Origin: UQRS01 sp050946935
GTDB lineage: Bacteria; Bacillota; Clostridia; Oscillospirales; Acutalibacteraceae
Reading direction: 5' to 3'
NCBI GenBank assembly: GCA_050946935.1
Contig: JBMNVR010000010.1
Coordinates: 1-64,000 of the forward strand
DNA length: 64,000 nt
The notes beneath the pieces were generated by a model. It had not been told where the DNA came from, searched no databases, and worked only from the letters and a program-made list of their open reading frames with translations. Below are positions 23,801 to 31,790 of the stretch, piece after piece; within the stretch, counting starts at the first letter, position 1; each line of letters starts with the position of its first letter. Made by a program: the position numbers and the translations under genes.

Positions 23801-23932
23801 AATCCAACTGTGGGAAATACAAATGCAGAGCTTGCGCCTTCTTGCAAAGGTGCAATTCTTAAAAACGGCAAAGTGTTTTCTGCAAGAGCAACGGAAAGCG
23901 AGCTTGTTGCTTGGTCAAAAACAGTTGAATAA
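23801..23932 (+). pseudogene. fragment of a flavodoxin-like protein C-terminus
   Basis: A 43-codon stretch begins right after an in-frame stop and reads KGAILKNGKVFSARATESEL before VAWSKTVE and stop. It resembles the end of flavodoxin-domain proteins. There is no start and no fold core, so it is a relic left between the PPC gene and the next flavoprotein gene, pointing to loss or rearrangement inside the operon. Confidence 0.5.
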
Positions 23933-23945
23933 AAGGAGAATATAT

Positions 23946-24485
23946 ATGAGCAAAAATGTACTTGTTATTTCATCAAGTTTAAGAAAAGGCAGCAACTCGG
24001 AAATGCTTGCCGATGAATTTTTGAAAGGCGCAAAGGAAGCGGGACATAATGCCGAAAAGCTAAGCCTTGCAGGTAAAACAATCAATTTCTGCATAGGCTG
24101 TCTTTCTTGTCAAAAAACACATAAATGCGTTATAGATGATGACAGCAGAGAAATTACCGAAAAAATGCTGAATGCCGATGTAATCGTGTTCGCAACTCCC
24201 GTTTATTATTACAGCGTTTGCGGTCAACTCAAAACTTTGCTTGACAGAGCAAATCCGCTTTATCCGTCAGATTATAAATTCCGTGATGTTTATCTTCTTG
24301 CGACTGCCGCCGAAGACAAAGCCGAAACGGTCAAGGGAACAGAAACGGCAATTCAAGGCTGGGTTGACTGCTTCCCTAAAGCGAATTTCAAAAAGACAAT
24401 CTTTGCAGGCGGTGCAGATAAACCGGGCGAAACAAAAGGACACCCTGCATTAAAAGAAGCATACGAAGCAGGAAAACAAGCGTAA
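23946..24485 (+). CDS. flavodoxin-family NAD(P)H-dependent oxidoreductase with Isf-like cysteine cluster
   Basis: A 179-residue FMN-binding protein: VLVISSSLRKGSNSEMLADE phosphate loop, then C49-x2-C52-x2-C55-x5-C61, and FATPVYYYSVCGQLKTLLDR. The cysteine spacing matches iron-sulfur flavoproteins and the common CIGC-type reductases. AAAAGGAG precedes the ATG at 23946. It is followed after 13 bp by the iron alcohol dehydrogenase. Quinone or nitro-compound reduction is a family-level guess. Confidence 0.87.
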   Translation: MSKNVLVISSSLRKGSNSEMLADEFLKGAKEAGHNAEKLSLAGKTINFCIGCLSCQKTHKCVIDDDSREITEKMLNADVIVFATPVYYYSVCGQLKTLLDRANPLYPSDYKFRDVYLLATAAEDKAETVKGTETAIQGWVDCFPKANFKKTIFAGGADKPGETKGHPALKEAYEAGKQA

Positions 24486-24498
24486 GGAGATAAATACT

Positions 24499-25671
24499 AT
24501 GAACGATTTTATATTTCACAATCCGGATAAAATATATTTCGGAAAAAATCAAATACAGCATTTGCCCGAAGAGCTTTTAAAATTTGGCAAAAAGGTACTT
24601 CTTGTTTACGGCGGAGGCTCGATTAAAAAGAACGGACTTTATGACACAGTTACCGAATTGCTTGAAGCAAACGGTTTGGAAGTATTTGAACTTTCGGGCG
24701 TTGAGCCGAACCCTCGCCATACAACAGCGAACAAGGGCGCAGAAATCTGCAAAAATGAAAACATTGATGTTGTTTTAGCAGTCGGCGGCGGTTCAACAAT
24801 CGACTGTGCAAAGGGGGTTGCAGCAGCGGCTGTAACAGAAAGCGGAGATGTTTGGCCGCTTGTATCAAACAGAGTTTGGGTAACAGAGGCTCTGCCTGTT
24901 GTTGCAATTCTCACAAATGCCGCAACCGGCTCGGAAATGGACACTTGGGCGGTAATTTCAAATATGGATACAAACGAAAAAATCGGTCTCGGCGGCAGTG
25001 CGCTTATTCCGAGAGTAGCTTTTGAAAATCCAGAGCTGAGCTTTTCGCTTCCTACCTATCAGACCGCTTGCGGTGCGTTTGATATTTTCAATCACGTTTT
25101 GGATAACTACTATCTTGCGGGCGACGCAACCTTTGATATGATTTTGGAATTTCAGGAAGCTGTTATGCGTGCCGTTGTAAAATGGGCGCCCGTTGCGATG
25201 AAGGAGCCTGAAAATTACGAAGCAAGGGCAAATCTTATGTGGGCTTCTTCTATAGCACTCAACACCGTTCTTGATGCAGGAACGGTTCACGGCTGTGCCT
25301 GCCACGCAATGGAACACGAATTATCCGCATACTATGACATCACACACGGACACGGTCTTGCTATCGTAACGCCTCGCTGGCTCACATATATTTTGAACGA
25401 AACAACAGCTCCCGCTATTTACCGACTCGGTGTAAAGGTGTTCGGTATTCCCGAAAATCTTTCTGCGACGGACGGAGCGAAAAAAGCCATTGAAGCGGTT
25501 GAGAATTTCTGTTTTGACACGCTCGGTTTAAAGTCTAATCTTTCCGATTTAGGCATAGATGATAAACACTTCAAGGCTATGGCGGAGCATGCCTGCGGCG
25601 GCTCTGTAATAACTGGAGCGAAAAATCTCGTCCCTGCCGATGTAGAAGCAATTTACAAGATGTGCTTGTGA
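24499..25671 (+). CDS. iron-containing alcohol dehydrogenase (butanol dehydrogenase/YqhD-like)
   Basis: A 390-residue group III dehydrogenase that reduces aldehydes with NAD(P)H. GGGSTIDCAKG (about 97-106) is the nucleotide signature. Predicted metal ligands by comparison with FucO are D195, H199, H269 and H283 (in DIFNH, HAMEH and THGHG). Several members, for example YqhD, protect against reactive aldehydes, which fits the electrophile-handling theme of the island. AAGGAG precedes the ATG. It is the last gene of the operon, ahead of a good terminator. Confidence 0.92.
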   Translation: MNDFIFHNPDKIYFGKNQIQHLPEELLKFGKKVLLVYGGGSIKKNGLYDTVTELLEANGLEVFELSGVEPNPRHTTANKGAEICKNENIDVVLAVGGGSTIDCAKGVAAAAVTESGDVWPLVSNRVWVTEALPVVAILTNAATGSEMDTWAVISNMDTNEKIGLGGSALIPRVAFENPELSFSLPTYQTACGAFDIFNHVLDNYYLAGDATFDMILEFQEAVMRAVVKWAPVAMKEPENYEARANLMWASSIALNTVLDAGTVHGCACHAMEHELSAYYDITHGHGLAIVTPRWLTYILNETTAPAIYRLGVKVFGIPENLSATDGAKKAIEAVENFCFDTLGLKSNLSDLGIDDKHFKAMAEHACGGSVITGAKNLVPADVEAIYKMCL

Positions 25672-25698
25672 TTAAGTTGTTTTAATATTTGGACACGA

Positions 25699-25740
25699 AA
25701 AACGGGAGCTGATACCTGATATGATATCAACTCCCGTTTT
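25699..25740 (+). terminator. terminator at the end of the redox operon
   Basis: AAAACGGGAG-x-TGATA pairs with TATCA-x-CTCCCGTTTT (25699-25740); T-rich on the plus side. Confidence 0.75.
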
Positions 25741-25741
25741 G

Positions 25742-26115
25742 TTATGCGTAGATTAAATCAACATTCATTATTTCCGTTGCACGATTACGGATACTGTTCA
25801 TACGCCGTGCCCACAGCATCTGATTTTCTGCCTTGAGCTTTTCCGTTACATTTTTCTTTTTCGGCAAGGTCTTTTAACAACCGAAGAAACATATTTTCCG
25901 CCTGCTCATCAACATCTGCAAGGTAACTGTTCAGCTTGCATTCGGTCAGCAGATTAGCGTAAAAGACACGCTTATGTTGTTTGATATACCGCAGGTGGCG
26001 CTGTCCCCAAACGCCGACAGGCTTGGCTTCTTATTCGGGAAGAGTCAAGTTTGGAAGCAGATAATCGCAACCTGCGTATATGTACCTTCCATTTGCTCAA
26101 ATAAAGATTTTTCCA
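25742..26115 (-). pseudogene. decayed TnpV transposon protein
   Basis: Starting at the ATG at 26115 the minus strand reads MEKSLFEQMEGTYTQV and then loses frame. Later frames give RHLRYIKQHKRVFYANLLTE and TEKLKAENQMLWARRMNSIR, ending EIMNVDLIYA. This is the TnpV protein that accompanies Tn4451/Tn-like serine-recombinase elements. At least two frameshifts and an in-frame stop are present. It marks the right boundary of the island. Confidence 0.7.
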
Positions 26116-26121
26116 TAATAA

Positions 26122-26304
26122 TTAACCCTCCACATTCTTAATTTTGAATTTCCTTTTCGGTGCTTCAATGATTTTAACTAAGATTTCATCAACTGCGTCG
26201 GTGTATTTTCCGTTTTGGATGCATTCATTGCATTTGTCATTGAGTGCGTGAATAAGTAAGTTGTGTTCGTAATCGTCAAGTGCCATATAATATTTTTTGC
26301 TCAT
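26122..26304 (-). CDS. small transposon-associated protein, 60 aa
   Basis: A short basic/acidic mixed protein, MSKKYYMALDDYEHNLLIHA onwards, directly upstream of the TnpV remnant with AAAGGAGG before its ATG. Small proteins of this look are common beside TnpV in Clostridia mobile elements; no function is known. It appears intact. Confidence 0.55.
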   Translation of the reverse strand: MSKKYYMALDDYEHNLLIHALNDKCNECIQNGKYTDAVDEILVKIIEAPKRKFKIKNVEG

Positions 26305-26388
26305 CTTGGAAACCTCCTTTAAGTTTCTATTATAATTGTACTCAAAGGCGGTTTATATGTCGAATGTGCGGATTAAAAAGCATAGAAA

Positions 26389-26426
26389 AATACCGAGAAA
26401 AACTTTTTATGGTTCTTCTCGGTATT
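26389..26426. terminator. hairpin at the right edge of the AT-rich island
   Basis: AATACCGAGAA (26389-26399) pairs perfectly with TTCTCGGTATT (26416-26426). The 305-bp gap 26305-26609 otherwise shows only the composition change from AT-rich to GC-rich near 26520. Confidence 0.45.
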
Positions 26427-26609
26427 CATCTTTCACGGTTGCCTTTGCAACGCCCGATAATTCAGTACATTTATTGTTTTCTAAAATACTTCCTTATCAG
26501 GCGTTAGCAAATTCTATGTCCGGTTTTCTTTTTACGCAAGAGCCGCGGCCGGGCGGAAACCCTCCGCCAAACACGCATCGTTTGGAGTCCCGCTTTTTTG
26601 GGAGACAGA

Positions 26610-27770
26610 TCATTTTTCCTCCTCAAAAAAATCCTTGAGCTTATCAAAAAAGCCCTTGCGTTTTTTATAATTACTTTCGTCTGTTTTGCTTTCAAACTCT
26701 TTCAACAGATTTTTCTGAGACTGGGAAAGATTCTTCGGCACCTCGATATTCACCTTGACATACTGGTCGCCGCGGCCGACGCTGTTCAGCTTGGCAATAC
26801 CCTTGCCGCGCAGCTTGAATACGTCGCCCGGCTGAGTTCCCTCATGCACAGGGAACTTGATCTTGCCGTCGAGGGTGGGCACCGTAACCTCTGCCCCCAG
26901 CGCGGCCTGCACAAAGGTGATCGGCAGGTCGCAGTACACGTCGTAGCCCTGCCGCTCGAAAAGCGCATGCGGCCGGATGGAAATGTTGATATGCAGATCG
27001 CCCGCCGGCCCGCCATTCACACCTGCGTCGCCGCCGCCGCGCACATTGAGAATCTGCCCCTCGTCGATGCCGGCGGGAATGTTGATCTCCTGCTCATGGG
27101 TGCGACGCACCCGGCCTTTGCCGGCGCAGGCGCGGCAGGGATTGTCGATGATTTTACCGGTGCCGCGGCACTGGTCGCAGACCCGCTGGGTCTGCATCGC
27201 GCCGAAGGGGGTACGCTGGGTCATCCGAATCTGGCCGCTCCCGTGGCAGGAGGGGCAGGTCTTGGGACTGGACCCCTTAGCCGCGCCACTGCCGCCGCAT
27301 TCGCCGCAGCTTTCCACCCGGGTGGTCTTGACCTTCTTACGACAGCCCTTGGCCGCCTCAACAAAATCCAGATACAAGGTGGTCGAGGTATCCGAACCCC
27401 GGCGCGGCGCGTTGGGGTCGGCCTGTCGGCCGCCGCCAAACCCGCCGCCCCCGAAGATTGAGCTGAAAATATCCCCGATATCCCCGAAATCTCCAAACCC
27501 GCCGGAATAGGCTCCGCCGCCACCGCCTGCGCCGAAGTTGGGATCCACCCCGGCGTGGCCGAACTGATCGTACCGCGCGCGCTTATCCTTGTCGGACAGC
27601 ACCTCGTACGCCTCGTTGGCCTCCTTGAATTTGGCTTCAGCCTCGGCGTCGCCGGGATGAAGGTCGGGATGATATTTCTTTGCGGTCGCGCGATAGGCCT
27701 TTTTGATCTCATCCTCGCCGGCGCTGCGATCTACACCCAGCACCTCGTAATAGTCTTTCTTATCGGCCAA
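26610..27770 (-). CDS. dnaJ: chaperone DnaJ
   Basis: A 386-residue full-length Hsp40 that stimulates DnaK ATPase. It has the J domain (about 5-70, HPD at 34-36), a Gly/Phe-rich linker (about 80-115), a zinc-finger region with four CxxCxGxG-type repeats (CGECGGSG, CPSCHGSG, CDQCRGTG, CRACAGKG) and the C-terminal substrate-binding beta domains. The start is a TTG with GGAGGAG twelve bases upstream, a rather long spacing. It is the last gene of hrcA-grpE-dnaK-dnaJ, separated from dnaK by 199 bp with a large hairpin. Confidence 0.95.
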   Translation of the reverse strand: MADKKDYYEVLGVDRSAGEDEIKKAYRATAKKYHPDLHPGDAEAEAKFKEANEAYEVLSDKDKRARYDQFGHAGVDPNFGAGGGGGAYSGGFGDFGDIGDIFSSIFGGGGFGGGRQADPNAPRRGSDTSTTLYLDFVEAAKGCRKKVKTTRVESCGECGGSGAAKGSSPKTCPSCHGSGQIRMTQRTPFGAMQTQRVCDQCRGTGKIIDNPCRACAGKGRVRRTHEQEINIPAGIDEGQILNVRGGGDAGVNGGPAGDLHINISIRPHALFERQGYDVYCDLPITFVQAALGAEVTVPTLDGKIKFPVHEGTQPGDVFKLRGKGIAKLNSVGRGDQYVKVNIEVPKNLSQSQKNLLKEFESKTDESNYKKRKGFFDKLKDFFEEEK

Positions 27771-27887
27771 AATGTACGCACGCTCCTCCGTTCAAAATAT
27801 GTCAAAACGCTCCGAAGCCGCCCCGCCGGGGGAAAATCCGTTTTTCCGCCGAATGCCAGACGCTTCACGTTTGAATCGAAACACGGG

Positions 27888-27930
27888 GCAAAGCGGCCGC
27901 TTCCCACACACATGGGGAGCGGCGCTTTGC
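27888..27930 (-). terminator. large hairpin between dnaK and dnaJ
   Basis: A 17-bp stem with one bulged G (27888-27905 with 27914-27930). There is no long T-run, so it may act as a partial terminator or RNA-stability element that lowers dnaJ relative to dnaK. Confidence 0.5.
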
Positions 27931-27969
27931 CTGATTTCATACAAGCTTCCGGATCACCAACCGAATCCG

Positions 27970-29805
27970 TCAGTCTTTTTTCTCATCCTCGGCATCGGTG
28001 AACTCGGCGTCATAGACGTTCGGATCGCCCTGCGCGCCGCCATCCGGCTGACCCTGCGCCTGTTGGGCCTGCTGCGCCGCCTGATACACCTTTTCAGAGA
28101 TGGCATAGAGTTTTTTCTCCAGCTCTTCCTTGGCCGATTTGATCTTGTCGTTATCCTCGCCCTTCATGGCTTCCTTCAGCGCGTCGACGGCCGACTGCAC
28201 GTCCGCCTTCTCCTCCGCGGAGATCTTATCGCCCAAATCGGTGAGGGTTTTCTCGGTCTGATAGATCATCTGATCTGCATTGTTGCGCAGATCGACCTCC
28301 TCCCGGCGCTTTTTATCCTCGGCGGCGTACTGTTCGGCGTCCTTGACCGCCTTGTCGATATCCTCCTTGGACATGTTGGTCGAGGCGGTGATGGTGATCG
28401 ACTGCTCCTTCCCGGTACCGAGATCCTTGGCCGAAACATGCACAATGCCGTTGGCGTCGATGTCGAAAGTGACCTCGATCTGCGGAATGCCGCGCGGCGC
28501 CGGAGCAATGCCATCCAGGTGGAAAACACCCAGGCTCTTGTTATCCCTGGCAAATTCGCGCTCACCCTGGAGGACGTGAACCTCAACCGAGGTCTGCCCG
28601 TCTGCGGCAGTTGAGAAAATCTGGCTCTTTTTGGTCGGTATGGTGGTGTTGCGGTCGATGACCTTGGTCGAAACGCCGCCCATGGTCTCAATGCCCAGGG
28701 AGAGGGGCGTGACGTCCAGCAGCAGCAGGCCCTTGACGTCGCCGCCCAGCACGCCGGCCTGAATCGCAGCGCCGATGGCGACGCACTCATCCGGGTTGAT
28801 GCCCTTGAAGGGATCACGGCCGATAAAGTTCTTCACCGCATCCTGTACAGCGGGAATCCGGCTGGAGCCGCCGACCATCAGAACCTTGTTGATCTCCGAC
28901 GTCTTGAGGCCGGAGTCGCTCAGCGCCTGACGAACCGGGCCCATAGTCTTTTCCACCAGGTCGGCCGTCATCTCATTGAACTTGGCACGGGTGAGGGTGG
29001 CCTCAAAATGCTTGGGACCGTTGGCGTCAGCCGTGATGAACGGCAGGTTGATGTCGGTCGAGGTCACACCCGACAGGTCGATCTTGGCCTTCTCGGCCGC
29101 TTCCTTGACCCGCTGCATGGCCATCTTGTCGCCCTTGAGGTCGATACCGTTCTCCGCCTTGAAAGCGTCGGTAATCCAATCCATGATCCTCTGGTCAAAA
29201 TCGTCGCCGCCCAGCCGGTTGTTTCCGGCGGTGGCCAGAACCTCCTGCACGCCGTCGCCCATCTCAATGATCGAGACGTCGAAAGTGCCGCCGCCGAGGT
29301 CGTATACCATGACCTTCTGGTCATCCTCTTTATCAATACTGTAAGCAAGCGCCGCAGCAGTCGGCTCGTTGATAATCCGCTTGACGTCGAGACCAGCGAT
29401 GGTGCCGGCGTTCTTGGTCGCCTGCCGCTGTGCGTCGGTGAAGTAGGCCGGGACGGTAATAACCGCCTCGGTCACCGGGGTGCCAAGATAGCTTTCGGCG
29501 TCGGCCTTCAGTTTTTGCAGGATGATGGCCGAAATCTCCTCCGGTGTATACTTTTTGCCGTCGATTTCCACCGTGTGGGCGGTGCCCATCTCCCGCTTGA
29601 TCGAGCTGATGGTCCGATCCGGGTTGGTGATAGCCTGCCTCTTGGCGACCTGACCGACCATTCTCTCCCCCGTTTTGGAGAATGCCACGACAGACGGCGT
29701 GGTTCTCGCACCCTCTGCGTTGGCGATGACGACCGGCTCGCCGCCTTCCATAACCGCGACGCAGGAATTTGTCGTACCCAAATCAATTCCTATAATTTTT
29801 CCCAT
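27970..29805 (-). CDS. dnaK: molecular chaperone DnaK (Hsp70)
   Basis: A 611-residue Hsp70 with all family signatures: IGIDLGTTNSCVAVMEGG at the N-terminus, VYDLGGGTFDVSI in the ATPase domain, VLMVGGSSRIPAVQDAV, the linker before LLLLDVTPLSLGIETMGG, and a C-terminal lid ending in a charged DEKKD tail. It refolds proteins with DnaJ and GrpE. The ATG at 29805 has GGAGGT eight bases upstream. It is preceded by grpE with a 101-bp AT-rich gap that shows no obvious promoter of its own. Confidence 0.98.
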   Translation of the reverse strand: MGKIIGIDLGTTNSCVAVMEGGEPVVIANAEGARTTPSVVAFSKTGERMVGQVAKRQAITNPDRTISSIKREMGTAHTVEIDGKKYTPEEISAIILQKLKADAESYLGTPVTEAVITVPAYFTDAQRQATKNAGTIAGLDVKRIINEPTAAALAYSIDKEDDQKVMVYDLGGGTFDVSIIEMGDGVQEVLATAGNNRLGGDDFDQRIMDWITDAFKAENGIDLKGDKMAMQRVKEAAEKAKIDLSGVTSTDINLPFITADANGPKHFEATLTRAKFNEMTADLVEKTMGPVRQALSDSGLKTSEINKVLMVGGSSRIPAVQDAVKNFIGRDPFKGINPDECVAIGAAIQAGVLGGDVKGLLLLDVTPLSLGIETMGGVSTKVIDRNTTIPTKKSQIFSTAADGQTSVEVHVLQGEREFARDNKSLGVFHLDGIAPAPRGIPQIEVTFDIDANGIVHVSAKDLGTGKEQSITITASTNMSKEDIDKAVKDAEQYAAEDKKRREEVDLRNNADQMIYQTEKTLTDLGDKISAEEKADVQSAVDALKEAMKGEDNDKIKSAKEELEKKLYAISEKVYQAAQQAQQAQGQPDGGAQGDPNVYDAEFTDAEDEKKD

Positions 29806-29906
29806 ATAAATGACCTCCATTAAATTGTACTTACTATTCTATATAGTATAGGATGGCTAAAAATGAAATTATACAAAAAAGATCAAATGCTTTTTTTGGG
29901 TCGCTT

Positions 29907-30461
29907 TCAGTTGGCAACCTTAACCATGGCATGACGGACGACCGTGTCGCCCACCTTGTAGCCCTTTTGCAGAACCTCGACCACTGTGTTTTCGCCGGCC
30001 GCATCATCCTCGACATGCATAACCGCTTCATGCAGGGTGGGGTCAAAAGGCGCACCGGCCGCGTCAATCTCGGTCAGGCCAAGCTTTTCGACCGCGTCCG
30101 AAAGCTGCTTGACAATCATCTCAATCCCCTTGGCGTATTCAGCAGAGGCGGGATCCGCCCCCTCGGCCCGGTCCAGGCTGTCGAAAACCGGCAGCAGCAC
30201 CTTGAGGGTCGAGGCCTTAACATATTCTCCGGCGGTGATTCTCTCCCGCTCGGTGCGGCGTTTGTAGTTGTCAAACTCGGCCGCCGTGCGCAGCAGCAGG
30301 TCTTTCTGCTTTTCCAGCTCAGCCTTGAGCGTCTCCAGCTCGACCGAGACCGGCTCGCCCTCCGCCGGCGTGGCCGACGGCTCCTCCGCCTTGATGTCCG
30401 GCTGATTTTCCGGTTCTTTTATATCCTGCTCTGTTTTATTCTGTTTCTTTGCCAAATTCAT
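29907..30461 (-). CDS. grpE: nucleotide exchange factor GrpE
   Basis: A 184-residue protein with an acidic disordered N-terminus, a long coiled-coil helix (about 45-100) and the C-terminal beta domain with VLQKGYKVGDTVVRHAMVKV. It releases ADP from DnaK. The second of two tandem ATGs (30461) is preferred because GGAGG lies four bases before it; it overlaps the hrcA stop by one base (TGATG), so translation is coupled. Confidence 0.95.
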   Translation of the reverse strand: MNLAKKQNKTEQDIKEPENQPDIKAEEPSATPAEGEPVSVELETLKAELEKQKDLLLRTAAEFDNYKRRTERERITAGEYVKASTLKVLLPVFDSLDRAEGADPASAEYAKGIEMIVKQLSDAVEKLGLTEIDAAGAPFDPTLHEAVMHVEDDAAGENTVVEVLQKGYKVGDTVVRHAMVKVAN

Positions 30462-31492
30462 CATGCCTCCGTTTCCAGTGCGGAGGAAAGCTTGGCCCCA
30501 AGCCCCTTCGCAAAATATTCAACACTCGGGACGAGGTAGGAATAATTCATCCTCGTCGGGCCGACAACCCCCAGGCGCCCGATCCGCGCACCGCCCAGCC
30601 GGAAACCCGCAATCACCAGGACGGCGGGGCGCAGCGCGTCGACGCCGCTCTCCTCTCCAAACAGGACCGAGACCGGGGCGGTGCTGCCCGAAAGCAGGTC
30701 GATCATTCGAACGGGATCGGACAAAAGTTCCAGCAAGCCGCGGGCGCGGCCGGCGAGCTCGGAAAAATCATACACACGCGTCGCGCCGCCGCCGCCGCAT
30801 CGCGCCCGCGTCAGGTCAGCGGCCAATTCAAACACGGCACCGATCAGCGGGGCAAAAAGCAATCCGTTTCCGTCGGCGGCAATCATATGCTGCAAAAGCA
30901 GCGGCGTCAACTCGCCCACCGTTTTCCCCGACAGTCCCGCTGCCAGAATCCGGTCGATTTTCTCTATCTCCATCTCGCCGGGGGGCCAAATGGCCTCCAC
31001 CGTGCGGACACCATGCTGCCCATCAGAGGTCATCACGACCGCAAGGAAACGGTTGACCCGTCCGGTCTGAAGAATGCGGGCAGCTGTGACTGTCGCCCTC
31101 TCGTTCGGCAGCAGGGCGGCAACCGCCGGCAGGCCGGTAAAGTCCGACAACCGGGCAGCCGCCTCGCCGAGCACGCGATCCGGCTCGGTCGGCATTCCGT
31201 CCAGCAGCCGGTCAATTCGCTGGATCGTATTCCGGTCGGGTGGCGTGGCAGGCATCAGCTTTTTAAGGTAAAAGCGATACCCCTCCTTGGTTGGAGCCCG
31301 CCCGGCCGAAGTGTGCGGCTGCTCCAGATAGCCAAGCGCACAAAGGTCGCTCATCTCGTTCCGCAAAGTCGCCGGAGAGAGTCGGTTGCCCAGTATCCCG
31401 CACAGCAGTTTGGAACCAACCGGCTCGCCGGTCTCCATATACGTTTTAATAATGGCGGCCAGGATTTCCCGTTTCCGCGCGTTCAGCTCCAT
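30461..31492 (-). CDS. hrcA: heat-inducible transcription repressor HrcA
   Basis: A 343-residue repressor that binds CIRCE. The N-terminal winged helix contains LSPATLRNEMSDLCALGYLE and HTSAGRAPTKEGYRFYL; the GAF-like domain spans about 100-220, and the conserved C-terminal part ends VVGPTRMNYSYLVPSVEYFA. It is the first gene of the operon and lies directly behind a CIRCE element, so it is autoregulated; GroE assists HrcA folding in known systems. Confidence 0.96.
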   Translation of the reverse strand: MELNARKREILAAIIKTYMETGEPVGSKLLCGILGNRLSPATLRNEMSDLCALGYLEQPHTSAGRAPTKEGYRFYLKKLMPATPPDRNTIQRIDRLLDGMPTEPDRVLGEAAARLSDFTGLPAVAALLPNERATVTAARILQTGRVNRFLAVVMTSDGQHGVRTVEAIWPPGEMEIEKIDRILAAGLSGKTVGELTPLLLQHMIAADGNGLLFAPLIGAVFELAADLTRARCGGGGATRVYDFSELAGRARGLLELLSDPVRMIDLLSGSTAPVSVLFGEESGVDALRPAVLVIAGFRLGGARIGRLGVVGPTRMNYSYLVPSVEYFAKGLGAKLSSALETEA

Positions 31493-31516
31493 GGCGTTCC
31501 CTCCCGTCTCTCGGAT

Positions 31517-31543
31517 TTAGCACTCATTATCCTCGAGTGCTAA
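31517..31543. promoter_or_regulatory. perfect CIRCE operator
   Basis: TTAGCACTC, nine bases, GAGTGCTAA, identical to the consensus, located between the promoter (31552-31580) and the hrcA ATG (31492). Confidence 0.97.
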
Positions 31544-31551
31544 CTGTCTAT

Positions 31552-31580
31552 AATTTACCACTTCCATAACGGTTTGTCAA
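31552..31580 (-). promoter_or_regulatory. sigma-A promoter of the hrcA-grpE-dnaK-dnaJ operon
   Basis: On the minus strand: TTGACA (31575-31580), 17-bp spacer, TAAATT (31552-31557). The CIRCE element lies just downstream, over the start point. Confidence 0.85.
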
Positions 31581-31698
31581 TAGCCAAATGTGAACGAACT
31601 GTAAAAAATCAAAAAAATGTCTGACCTTTTCTGACCTTTAAAGAGAAACAAATTAAAAACAAAAATTAAAATATTGTAACCTTTCGTGCAGAAAAAGG

Positions 31699-31727
31699 TT
31701 GCATTTTTGTAATAACTATGGTAGAAT
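31699..31727 (+). promoter_or_regulatory. sigma-A promoter of the dockerin/CHAP gene
   Basis: TTGCAT (31699-31704), 17 bp, TAGAAT (31722-31727), 64 bp before the ATG at 31791. Confidence 0.6.
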
Positions 31728-31790
31728 ACCGATATGTCAAATTTCATAACAGCGTCCGCAGGACGTCATGTGAAGGAGTTTTTGGTATTT

